In this document: positions 25,572 through 33,740 of the stretch, piece by piece
Layout of the letters: each line of letters begins with the position of its first letter
Numbering within the stretch: the first letter of the stretch is position 1
Assembly: GCF_002355435.1 (NCBI RefSeq)
Contig: NZ_AP017313.1
Span: 682,001 to 746,000 of the forward strand
DNA: 64,000 nucleotides
Reading direction: 5' to 3'
From: Mucilaginibacter gotjawali
GTDB lineage: Bacteria; Bacteroidota; Bacteroidia; Sphingobacteriales; Sphingobacteriaceae
Notes under the pieces: generated by a model
Databases searched by the model: none
What the model was told of the DNA's origin: nothing
Seen by the model: the letters and a program-made list of their open reading frames with translations, nothing else
Program-made: the position numbers and the translations under genes

Positions 25572-25929
25572 TCTATTTATAGATACTAATATCTGCATCT
25601 ATCTATTAAATGGCGACATTGTTTTAGCCGAACTCCTGCAGGGTCAAAATTTATATATTTCCATTATTACTGAAATGGAACTTTATGCTTATCATGGTGA
25701 CAACGCTTCGGCAATTCAAGTTTTGGACAATTTCTTAAAATCGATATCAGTAATCAACATTGAAGAAAAAGTTAAGATAAACACTATTGAAATAAGAAAG
25801 CGCTCCAAACTCAAACTACCAGATAGCATAATCGCCGCTTCGGCCATATCCTTTGGCTTGCCGCTAATTACTGCCGATAAAGGATTTAGAAAAGTCAATC
25901 ACATGGATCTCATATTGTTCGAAAAATAA
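25558..25929 (+). CDS. VapC-type PIN toxin
   Basis: 123 residues. PIN acidic residues: FIDTNICIYLL (Asp9), ITEMEL (Glu39/41), KLPDSIIAAS (Asp about 88) and ITADKGF (Asp about 105). A probable ribonuclease against tRNA or rRNA. Starts inside the 54-residue antitoxin gene and ends 3 bases before tsaE, so the module sits between porX and tsaE and may share transcripts with tsaE. Confidence 0.87.
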   Translation: MNGTDLFIDTNICIYLLNGDIVLAELLQGQNLYISIITEMELYAYHGDNASAIQVLDNFLKSISVINIEEKVKINTIEIRKRSKLKLPDSIIAASAISFGLPLITADKGFRKVNHMDLILFEK

Positions 25930-25932
25930 ACC

Positions 25933-26349
25933 GTGCTTTTATCCTCAACAACTACATCTCAACTCCCTGCGACAGCCGCTCAAATAATTGAGTTCGCCGC
26001 AAATTCCCGCATCTTCCTTTTTTACGGCGATATGGGCGCCGGGAAAACCACTCTTATTAAAGCCCTATGCGAAAGTTTAGGAACGACAGAGCCTGTTACC
26101 AGTCCCACCTTTTCCATCGTAAATGAATATGAAGGTGCCACCGAAAGAATTTATCACTTTGATTTTTATCGCCTGAAAAACGAAACGGAAGCGCTTGATA
26201 TGGGCTACGAGGAGTATTTTTATTCGGGGGCATATTGTTTTATTGAATGGCCCGAAAAGATCCCCAGTTTGCTTCCCGATCATTATATCAGCATAAAAAT
26301 TATCGTAAAAGATGATGATTTGAGGGAGATAAACATCGAAAACATTTAA
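25933..26349 (+). CDS. tsaE: tRNA threonylcarbamoyladenosine synthesis ATPase TsaE
   Basis: 138 residues from a GTG start. The P-loop GDMGAGKTT (32-40), SPTFSIVNEYEG and the late FIEWPEKI motif are diagnostic. TsaE is the ATPase that drives the TsaB-TsaD step of t6A37 modification of ANN-decoding tRNAs, an essential process. It directly follows a PIN toxin (3-base gap). Confidence 0.95.
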   Translation: MLLSSTTTSQLPATAAQIIEFAANSRIFLFYGDMGAGKTTLIKALCESLGTTEPVTSPTFSIVNEYEGATERIYHFDFYRLKNETEALDMGYEEYFYSGAYCFIEWPEKIPSLLPDHYISIKIIVKDDDLREINIENI

Positions 26350-26403
26350 TTTATACTTAATTAGATTTTTTCCTTATCTTCATCAGCCAGAAAATACTAC
26401 ATA

Positions 26404-27630
26404 ATGAGTTCAGGGAAATACAGCGGGTTTTCGGATATAGCCAAACAAGCGATGATGCAGCCCCAGGAGTCGATGCTGGAGGTGAAGAATAAAAAACACA
26501 AACTGTATATCGGCATTCCAAAAGAAATATCCTTCCAGGAAAACCGTGTACCGCTAACACCCTTATCGGTTGCTTTATTAGTAAACAATGGGCACGAGGT
26601 GATGCTGGAAAGCAATGCCGGTGCCGCCGCCAAATTTTCGGATAAGGATTATAGTGAACAGGGGGCGCAAATTGTTTACGATACCAAAAAGCTGTACGAA
26701 GCCGACATCATTTTAAAAATTGCCCCACCCACCCTGGGTGAAATCGAGATGATGAAACCGGGCCAAACGCTGATCTCGGCCCTGCAGTTATCAACATTTA
26801 AAGCCGAAAGCCTTCATGCCCTCATCAACAAAAGGATAACCGCGCTTTGTTTTGAGCATTTGCGGGATGAAGGCGGATCGCTGAGTGTGGTAAGGGCGAT
26901 GAGCGAAATTGTGGGCGCCACTTCCATCCTGATCGCTGCGGAATATTTAAGCAACATCTTCGACGGAAAAGGGCTAATGCTGGGCGGCATCACCGGTGTA
27001 CCCCCAACAGAAATTGTAATATTAGGAGCAGGTACGGTGGGCGAATATGCTGCCCGTACCGCCATATCACTTGGCGCAGAAGTGAAGGTTTTTGACCCAT
27101 CTATTTACAAACTCCGCCGTTTGCAAAATAACATTGGCAGCAGGGTTTTTACCTCGGTTGTACAGCCCATTGTGCTGGAGAAAGCAATAACTACCTGCGA
27201 TGTAGCTATCGGCGCCATGCGTGCAGAGGATGGCCGCAGCCCCTGTATTGTCAGCGAATCAACTGTAAGCCGGATGAAACCAAATTCGGTGATCATTGAT
27301 GTGAGTATTGACCAGGGGGGCTGTTTTGAAACTTCGGAGGTAACCAATCATACGCACCCTGTTTTCAGAAAATACGATGTGATCCATTATTGCGTGCCAA
27401 ACATTGCTTCGCGGGTTGCCCGCACAGCAACGTATGCACTTACCAATATATTTGCGCCCATTTTACTGGATATTGGCGAGCACGGCGACCTGAAGAACCT
27501 GATATGGCAAAAGGCCGGGCTGCGCGAAGCCGTTTATATTTATAAAGGGCACTTAACCAGCAAGCATATGGGCGAACGCTTTTCCATCCCCACAAAAGAC
27601 CTCGACCTGTTGATTGTATCTCACCATTAA
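26404..27630 (+). CDS. ald: Alanine dehydrogenase
   Basis: 408 residues, slightly longer than classical Ald because of a ~35-residue N-terminal tail. IGIPKEISFQENRVPLTP opens the conserved domain; the Rossmann motif GAGTVGEYAARTA (about 203-215) binds NAD; DVSIDQGGCFETSE and CVPNIASRVARTATYALTN are signature Ald/PNT segments. It should interconvert L-alanine and pyruvate plus ammonia. Gene order porX-(TA)-tsaE-ald; the M15 peptidase follows after 3 bases. Confidence 0.88.
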   Translation: MSSGKYSGFSDIAKQAMMQPQESMLEVKNKKHKLYIGIPKEISFQENRVPLTPLSVALLVNNGHEVMLESNAGAAAKFSDKDYSEQGAQIVYDTKKLYEADIILKIAPPTLGEIEMMKPGQTLISALQLSTFKAESLHALINKRITALCFEHLRDEGGSLSVVRAMSEIVGATSILIAAEYLSNIFDGKGLMLGGITGVPPTEIVILGAGTVGEYAARTAISLGAEVKVFDPSIYKLRRLQNNIGSRVFTSVVQPIVLEKAITTCDVAIGAMRAEDGRSPCIVSESTVSRMKPNSVIIDVSIDQGGCFETSEVTNHTHPVFRKYDVIHYCVPNIASRVARTATYALTNIFAPILLDIGEHGDLKNLIWQKAGLREAVYIYKGHLTSKHMGERFSIPTKDLDLLIVSHH

Positions 27631-27633
27631 ACT

Positions 27634-28317
27634 ATGAAACGGTTTGTCCTGTTAGCATTATCAGTTGCCATAAGTACAGTAGCCTTTGCGCAGAAATACA
27701 AATATATCGACAGCTCAAAAGTAATGGGCCCTGATAGTTATTTAAAGGATATAAAAGCGCATCCCGAAACCCGGTTGGTTGAAATAAAAAAGTATATCCC
27801 CGAAATTGCGCTGGATATCCGTTATGCTACCACCAATAATTTTACGCATCAGCAAATGTACGGCGAGGCAAGGGCTTTTGCCCGGCTACCGGTAGTGCTG
27901 GCCTTAAAACAGGTGGAAGCTGACCTTAAAAAGCAGGGACTGGGACTGAAGATTTTCGATGCCTATCGCCCCTATGCCGTTACCGCTCATTTTTACGAAG
28001 TGGCGCATGATACAAATTTTGTAGCCGACCCCCGCAAAGGCTCGAAACATAACCGTGGTTGCGCGGTCGACCTTACGGCGATAAACCTTAAAACGGGTAA
28101 GGAACTGGACATGCCCACCGGCTTTGACAGTTTCAGCAAAAAGGCGGCCGCTGCTTATATGGATTTGCCAAAGGCCGAAATAGCCAACAGGGCAATTTTA
28201 AAAACGGCTATGGAAGCCCATGGCTTTCGTGAAATCGCGACGGAATGGTGGCATTTTGATTTTAACGGGTGGTCTGAATTTCCCTTGCTTGACATTCCGT
28301 TTTCCGAAATAAAATAA
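27634..28317 (+). CDS. Secreted M15 D-alanyl-D-alanine dipeptidase (VanX/DdpX-like)
   Basis: 227 residues with a signal peptide (cut after VAFAQ near 20). IALDIRYATTNNF, IFDAYRP and the zinc motif SKHNRGCAVDLT (His and Asp) followed by EWWHFDF (catalytic Glu and third ligand His) match the VanX group of family M15. It likely releases D-Ala from D-Ala-D-Ala in the periplasm. It is the second gene after ald (3-base gap), which suggests a D-Ala recycling unit; that link is inference. Confidence 0.88.
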   Translation: MKRFVLLALSVAISTVAFAQKYKYIDSSKVMGPDSYLKDIKAHPETRLVEIKKYIPEIALDIRYATTNNFTHQQMYGEARAFARLPVVLALKQVEADLKKQGLGLKIFDAYRPYAVTAHFYEVAHDTNFVADPRKGSKHNRGCAVDLTAINLKTGKELDMPTGFDSFSKKAAAAYMDLPKAEIANRAILKTAMEAHGFREIATEWWHFDFNGWSEFPLLDIPFSEIK

Positions 28318-28370
28318 GGGTTCGGAAAAGCAATTAAAAACAATTTTTGTGAAAAAGCCTTGTTACCGAT

Positions 28371-28469
28371 AGGAGAGCCTCATCCCACTCTCTCTCCAAA
28401 GCACACGGCGGCAAAAAGAGCTGAGTATACATCCTCTCCCCTGCAGAGGGATGAGTTGAGGGCTTTGCC
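28371..28469. repeat. GAGAGG/CCTCTCC dispersed intergenic repeat
   Basis: GGAGAGCCTCATCCCACTCTC...ATCCTCTCCCCTGCAGAGGG then ATGAGTTGAGGG. Same family as the element at 51296-51410 (CCCTCTCC/GGAGAGGG). Lies between two co-directional genes. Confidence 0.65.
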
Positions 28470-28519
28470 GGTTAGATGAAGCATAAAACATAAAAAATAA
28501 GAGGATTATTTGATTTGAT

Positions 28520-29497
28520 ATGAGCACTTTCAGGAAGCATTATTTTTTAAAGAAAACATGGAAGATATTGTCGGCCACTTTTATGGGTTTTATTGATGAC
28601 AATGGTTTAAAACTAAGTGCATCATTAGCTTATTATACCATTTTTTCTATCGCTCCCTTACTCATCCTGGTTATTTCAATTGCGGGCCTGGTATTAGGCC
28701 CAAAAGCCGCTGAAAATAAATTATACCCCGAAATTGCACATTATGTGGGCGCCCAGGCAGCAGCGCAGATCCAGGAGGTTTTAAAGAACCTGCAGCTTTC
28801 AGGTAAATCAGGCACCGCAGTGGTTATCGGCACCATAACGCTTTTAATTGGCGCCAGCAGCACCTTTATTGAGATGCAGGATTCATTGAACATGATATGG
28901 CGGGTAAAAGCCAAACCAAAAAAGGGTTGGGTTAAACTGATAGAAAACCGTTTTCTGTCCTTTTCGCTGATCATCGGGCTGGGCTTCCTGCTACTGGCAT
29001 CGCTTATCGTAAGCGTGGTGATGAATGCAATAACAAGAGACATAGGGCAATATTTGCACGCCATAACCGCGCCACTGGTAAAAGGCGTTAACCTGGGGAT
29101 CACCCTGGCGGTTACCTCACTATTATTTGCCATTATTTTTAAAGTTTTGCCAGATGTAAAGATCAGGTGGAAGGATGTAATGTGGGGCGCCGTTTTTACT
29201 TCGGTACTTTTTATGCTGGGGCAGTATTTAATAAATTTGTATATCCAGTACGCTGCCAAAACTTCCGCCTATGGAGCAGCAGGCTCCATATTGGTGATAT
29301 TGATCTGGATCTACTATACTGCAGCCATCGTTTACATCGGCGCCGAATTTACCCAGGTTTACGCCGAAGCTATTGGCTGTAAAATTGAACCGGCTGATTA
29401 TGCAGTGAGCGTTCAACAAACCGAAATTATCAGGGAAGTGAAGGTGCTGCCGCGTCAGAACCCCGAATTGGATGAAGTGTTGAAAAAAGGGAGTTGA
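28520..29497 (+). CDS. YihY/BrkB-family inner membrane protein
   Basis: 325 residues with six hydrophobic segments. LAYYTIFSIAPLLILVISI near the N-terminus and PDVKIRWKDVMWGAVFTSVL with IYYTAAIVYIGAEFTQVYAE near the C-terminus are the family signature. Function poorly known; some homologues affect cell envelope or serum resistance. The TGA stop belongs to the TTGATTAAG word of the following repeat. Confidence 0.88.
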   Translation: MSTFRKHYFLKKTWKILSATFMGFIDDNGLKLSASLAYYTIFSIAPLLILVISIAGLVLGPKAAENKLYPEIAHYVGAQAAAQIQEVLKNLQLSGKSGTAVVIGTITLLIGASSTFIEMQDSLNMIWRVKAKPKKGWVKLIENRFLSFSLIIGLGFLLLASLIVSVVMNAITRDIGQYLHAITAPLVKGVNLGITLAVTSLLFAIIFKVLPDVKIRWKDVMWGAVFTSVLFMLGQYLINLYIQYAAKTSAYGAAGSILVILIWIYYTAAIVYIGAEFTQVYAEAIGCKIEPADYAVSVQQTEIIREVKVLPRQNPELDEVLKKGS

Positions 29498-29601
29498 TTA
29501 AGTTAAGTGGTTGATTAAGTCGATTGAGTTAGGACGAAAGTTTGAAAGAAGCTTCAACAACTTATTCAACTTAATCTAACTTAATCAACCAATCAACTAA
29601 T
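29491..29601. repeat. Gene-end word repeat (TTGATTAAG/TTAAGTT words)
   Basis: Left arm 29491-29530 GAGTTGATTAAGTTAAGTGG then TTGATTAAGTCGATTGAGTT; right arm 29552-29601 CAACTTATTCAACTTAATC then AACTTAATCAACCAATCAAC. The left end supplies the TGA of the BrkB gene and the right end the TAG of the convergent PBP4 gene, so the element is bounded by the two stops it forms. Confidence 0.85.
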
Positions 29602-30922
29602 ACTCATCATGTATCCATGTAATAATCCTCGCCATTTCGGCGCGGACTTCCGATGCCGGCCGGGTAAAGTTGTTGTTCATGAAAGAGAAAGCCAGGCGCT
29701 TGCCTTTGCGGGTAACAAAGTAGCCCCCCTGGTTATAAACATTATTTAACGACCCTGTTTTTGCCCAGATAAATGGCTGCCCCTTATCCGTTTTATAGGC
29801 GTGCCTGATCGTTCCAGCCACACCGCCTTCGGGTAGCAGGCTATGCAACAGGCTGTCATTTTTTACTTCGTTATCTATTTTTTGAAGGAGAGCAACGATG
29901 CTGCGGGGGGTAAATAAATTTTGCCGCGAAAGGCCCGACCCATCGGCCCATTGGGGTATATCGGGCAGATCATTCAAAAAATGAATTTTCGCATAACTCC
30001 TTACCGAATCGGAACTAAGGGTTTTAAATTTTGCGGATGAGCAAACCAGTAAAAGCTGTTCGGCAATAAAATTGTCGCTTGGCTGCAGCATGTGCCGGTA
30101 AACCGTATCGGCGTTGGCGCCGTAAATGGTTTTGGCACTATCAGGCATAGGTAGATTGATTTCCAAAACGGGCAGCTTCAGGGTATCCTGCAGCAAAGCC
30201 AGCGTTAAGGCTGTACTTGTTTTCCATGGGATATCCTGCACAAAACCCCTGGGTGGTTTTGCGGCTGGGTAAACAAATTTATTGCTGCTAAAATCGCGCT
30301 TAACGCTGAAGTTGGATGGGCGGTAATTACTGTCGCACTTTATATATCTTTTTAAATAGGAAGGCCTCACCCGGATGGAATCATTTTTATCAGTATAAAA
30401 CTCAGCTACGTTATTTTCAATGGGCAATCCGGTAATTTCGGGCTGGTAGTAATCATTATAATCATTCCAGGCCCAGCCATCTCCATAAAAATCACCACTA
30501 TAGTTGCCTGTTGCAAAAAATAGTTTTTTATTGGCGGCTTTCAATAAATTAAAGGCTTTTATCGCTTTAAGGTCGCTGTGCAGAAAAGAGGGGTCGCCGG
30601 TGCCCCAAAAGATCAATGAATCATGGCGGATAACATATTTTAGTGCCGGGATGCTGTCGCCCAGCATTTTAAGGCAGGTATAAAAAGTAAATAGCTTTGT
30701 ATTGGATGCAGGGGTAAAATATTTATCAGCGTTTTGCTGCCATATCATTTTTTTATCATCCAGGTCGTAAAGGGCGAAGCCGGTAAAATGATCGTTCAGG
30801 ATGGCGGAATGTTTAAATTGTTTTTTTATTTTCCGTTTGCGGATATGACCTGCAGCAGCATCAGTGGTTTGTAACAACAGCGCACCGAGCGCCGTCAAAA
30901 TGATAAATACTTTTTGTCGCAT
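29597..30922 (-). CDS. dacB: D-alanyl-D-alanine carboxypeptidase/endopeptidase (PBP4 type)
   Basis: 441 residues, peptidase family S13. Signal peptide, then the three active-site motifs SNTK (Ser73-Lys76), SDN (282-284) and KTG (388-390). The large inserted domain between motifs 1 and 2 is as in PBP4. It trims and cleaves peptidoglycan cross-links in the periplasm. Divergent from the aspartyl protease gene with a short shared promoter region. Confidence 0.92.
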   Translation of the reverse strand: MRQKVFIILTALGALLLQTTDAAAGHIRKRKIKKQFKHSAILNDHFTGFALYDLDDKKMIWQQNADKYFTPASNTKLFTFYTCLKMLGDSIPALKYVIRHDSLIFWGTGDPSFLHSDLKAIKAFNLLKAANKKLFFATGNYSGDFYGDGWAWNDYNDYYQPEITGLPIENNVAEFYTDKNDSIRVRPSYLKRYIKCDSNYRPSNFSVKRDFSSNKFVYPAAKPPRGFVQDIPWKTSTALTLALLQDTLKLPVLEINLPMPDSAKTIYGANADTVYRHMLQPSDNFIAEQLLLVCSSAKFKTLSSDSVRSYAKIHFLNDLPDIPQWADGSGLSRQNLFTPRSIVALLQKIDNEVKNDSLLHSLLPEGGVAGTIRHAYKTDKGQPFIWAKTGSLNNVYNQGGYFVTRKGKRLAFSFMNNNFTRPASEVRAEMARIITWIHDEY

Positions 30923-30958
30923 CAGGGTTTTATGTGATTAAATTGTATATTTAATATC

Positions 30959-30966
30959 CAAATATA
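30959..30966 (-). promoter_or_regulatory. -7 box of dacB
   Basis: Minus strand TATATTTG, perfect TAnnTTTG, 36 bases ahead of the dacB ATG, in the divergent region. Confidence 0.5.
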
Positions 30967-31001
30967 AACTTTAGTTGACGCGCCTGTCCCATACTTTAAA
31001 A

Positions 31002-32213
31002 ATGTTACGAGTAACAGTACTGCTGGCCTTTTTGTGGTGCTGCAGCATGCCTGCCCGTGCACAATATTTCGACCTGGAGGGTGGCCGCAAACGGGTTACT
31101 GTTCCTTTCCGCCTCATCAGGGACCTGGTGGTAATCCGCTTAAACATAAACGACAAAGGCCCTTTTAACTTTATACTTGACACGGGTGTTGGGCTTATGC
31201 TGATTACCGACCCTAAATTAGTAGATTCCATCAACCTGGTTAATAAACGCACAATACATATAGAAGGACTGGGTGAAGGTGACGACCTGGAAGCTTATAT
31301 TACCGCGGCATTAAACGTGCAGATACCTGGCCTTAAAAGCTATGATGTAGGCGCCGCGATTTTAAAAACAGACCATTTCGGCCTTTCTAACTATGCCGGT
31401 ATCCCCATACACGGCTTACTGGGCTACGAGTTCTTTAATAATCTTGCTGTTAAAATCAATTTTGCCGACAGCACCCTGACTATTTCAAAGCCCAAAGACA
31501 TGCGTCTTTTTAACAAGGGCAATAAGATTCCGCTAAAAGTTGAGAACCGTAAACCCTATTTGCAGGCGAAGGTTACTTTTACCAACGGTACTAAATCAAT
31601 AGACAAGCTCATCTTCGATCTTGGCGCAGGGCACCCCCTGTCGCTTGAAAACATTATTGAAAAGCATGGCCTGCCTGATAAATTTATTGCTGCTAACCTG
31701 GGCGTGGGCCTTACCGGGCCTATTAATGGTTTTGTAAGCAGGGTAAAAGAAGTGGATATCGGGAAGTATAAAATCAAAAATGTGATCACCTCGTTCCCGG
31801 TTTCAAATGCCGGCGAAAAATCAGTTGAACAACGTGACGGCAACCTGGGGATGGGTATTTTGAAGCGCTTTACATTGATAGTGGATTATCCCGATAGCGT
31901 GCTGTACTTAAAGCCGGGGCCCAACATGGATGAACCCTATGAGCATGATATGAGTGGCCTTGAATATTACAGCACCGGTAAGGATTTAAATCACGTGGTC
32001 GTCAGCCGGGTTGAGCCCGGTTCTCCGGGAGATGAGGTAGGGCTGGAGCCGGGGGATGAGATCATGGCGATTAACTTTAAATCAGTTACAAAAATGACGC
32101 TTGAGGAAATCGATGGCATTTTCAAATCAAGGCCCGACCGCGCACTGCTGCTGGAAGTATATCACGATAAAAAATTTGACAATGTGATCATTACTTTAAA
32201 ACGGCGGATTTGA
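31002..32213 (+). CDS. Secreted aspartyl protease with PDZ domain
   Basis: 403 residues from the ATG at 31002, which gives a good signal peptide (MLRVTVLLAFLWCCSMPARA); a TTG at 30975 would only prefix it. Two retropepsin-like halves show NFILDTGVG and LIFDLGAGHPLS, each with the active-site Asp-(T/L)-G-(V/A)-G. A C-terminal PDZ domain (about 325-400) has VEPGSPGDEVGLEPGDEIM. Exported, probably periplasmic or surface-bound. Substrate unknown. Confidence 0.85.
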   Translation: MLRVTVLLAFLWCCSMPARAQYFDLEGGRKRVTVPFRLIRDLVVIRLNINDKGPFNFILDTGVGLMLITDPKLVDSINLVNKRTIHIEGLGEGDDLEAYITAALNVQIPGLKSYDVGAAILKTDHFGLSNYAGIPIHGLLGYEFFNNLAVKINFADSTLTISKPKDMRLFNKGNKIPLKVENRKPYLQAKVTFTNGTKSIDKLIFDLGAGHPLSLENIIEKHGLPDKFIAANLGVGLTGPINGFVSRVKEVDIGKYKIKNVITSFPVSNAGEKSVEQRDGNLGMGILKRFTLIVDYPDSVLYLKPGPNMDEPYEHDMSGLEYYSTGKDLNHVVVSRVEPGSPGDEVGLEPGDEIMAINFKSVTKMTLEEIDGIFKSRPDRALLLEVYHDKKFDNVIITLKRRI

Positions 32214-32311
32214 TTTGCAGATGTGCAAAATGACTGAAAGGGCGGCCAAACGGGGCGTCCCTATGATAATATTACCAGCGCCTCTGCTTGAAAAATGGTT
32301 ACAATTCCCTT

Positions 32312-33601
32312 CTAAACCTCCACCGTATTTTCTTTCATCGCTTTCTTTGCTGCCAGCAAGGCCAAAAACGTGATCGCGGCAGCTATGCATAAATAGTAAC
32401 CAACATAGGGTAATCCGTATTTTGTTGCAAGGGTGGTTGCCACCATCGGCGTTAAGGATGCCCCTATGATGCCCGCCAGTGTAAAAGAAACAGACGCCCC
32501 GGTATAACGCACGGATGCCGGAAAGATTTCGGCCAGCGCAGTTCCAAGCGGGCCATAGGTCATTCCCATTAAAAACATACCAAGTACCAGGAAGATTACC
32601 GTTATACCCCAACTGCCCGTACTGAACAGCGGTGCGAAAAACAACCCGAAAATAAAAATCCCCAGGGTAGCGATAGTGAGGATCTTGTTTCGGCCGTACT
32701 TATCGGCCAAAACAGCTGATAACGGTATAGCCAGCGCGAAAAACACATAGGCGATCATCTGGCCGATAAGAAAGCTTGTTCGCGTATAATGCAATGTTTT
32801 GGTTCCCCAATCAAGCGTAAACACCGTGATCAGGTAAAACAGCAGGAAAGTAGTAATGGTAATAAAAGTGCCAAGGATAAGCACTTTGGTATGATTAATA
32901 AATACGTTTATGATCGGGACCTTAACCCGCTCATTTTTTTCAATCACCTTTAAAAAATCCGGGGTTTCGGTTATCTTTAACCGGACATACAAGCCCACAA
33001 AAACTAAAATAGCGCTGGCAATAAAAGGGATGCGCCACCCATAACTAAAAAACTGCTGATCGGTAAGGGTTTTGCTGAGGATAAGAAAAGTTGCGGTGGA
33101 GATCAACAGCCCGATGGGCGCACCCAGTTGCGGGAACATACCATACCATGCCTTTTTTCCTTCGGGGGCATTTTCTGTAGCCAGCAATACTGCGCCGCCC
33201 CATTCGCCGCCCAGGCCCAGGCCCTGCCCGAAACGGAATAGCGCCAGCAGTAGCGGCGCAACAATGCCTATCGACTGGTAGGTGGGTAGCAGGCCAATGG
33301 CAACGGTTGAGGGCCCCATGGTCATTAATGCGGCCACCAGGGTGGCTTTGCGGCCCTTCCTGTCGCCGAAATGCCCGAACAGGGCAGCCCCTAACGGCCT
33401 TGCAAAAAAGGCCAGCGCGAAAGTTGCCAAAGAAGCAAGAGTAGCGGATGCCGGGTCGCCGGCAGGGAAAAATAGTTTCGGAAAAACGAGGACGGCTGCG
33501 GTTGCATAGATGTAAAAATCAAAAAATTCAATGGTGGTGCCTATCAGGCTGGCTACCAGCACACGCCTGGCCGAATTTCCGGTACTGTTTTGCTGACTCA
33601 T
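32312..33601 (-). CDS. MHS-family MFS transporter (metabolite:H+ symporter)
   Basis: 429 residues from the ATG at 33601 (MSQQNSTGN); a -7 box lies at 33635-33642, upstream of that ATG and inside the longer frame that opens at 33646, so the internal start is preferred. Twelve membrane segments. GHFGDRKGRKATL is the loop 2-3 MFS signature, and IGTTIEFFDFYIYATAA and GLGLGGEWGGAVLLA are typical of MHS members such as ShiA/KgtP/ProP. Probably imports an organic acid or osmolyte. Confidence 0.88.
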   Translation of the reverse strand: MSQQNSTGNSARRVLVASLIGTTIEFFDFYIYATAAVLVFPKLFFPAGDPASATLASLATFALAFFARPLGAALFGHFGDRKGRKATLVAALMTMGPSTVAIGLLPTYQSIGIVAPLLLALFRFGQGLGLGGEWGGAVLLATENAPEGKKAWYGMFPQLGAPIGLLISTATFLILSKTLTDQQFFSYGWRIPFIASAILVFVGLYVRLKITETPDFLKVIEKNERVKVPIINVFINHTKVLILGTFITITTFLLFYLITVFTLDWGTKTLHYTRTSFLIGQMIAYVFFALAIPLSAVLADKYGRNKILTIATLGIFIFGLFFAPLFSTGSWGITVIFLVLGMFLMGMTYGPLGTALAEIFPASVRYTGASVSFTLAGIIGASLTPMVATTLATKYGLPYVGYYLCIAAAITFLALLAAKKAMKENTVEV

Positions 33602-33634
33602 TAATTGTTCTTTTAATTGTGATAAAAACAAACC

Positions 33635-33667
33635 CAAACATATCACATTCCCTGCAATAATACGTCA
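33635..33667 (-). promoter_or_regulatory. MFS gene promoter
   Basis: Minus strand TTGACG begins at 33667 and TATGTTTG occupies 33642-33635, spacer about 22 bases; 33 bases remain to the ATG. Confidence 0.5.
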
Positions 33668-33740
33668 ATAAAATAATCGGGATTGAAAACCCTGCATCGG
33701 TGAAAAGTCTGACTTATGGCTTCGGACTCAAACTTTTAAC

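Noticed and set aside
28741..29259. 172-codon open frame antisense to the BrkB gene
   Set aside because: Shadow of a clear membrane protein gene; Ser/Thr-rich composition without a start signal.
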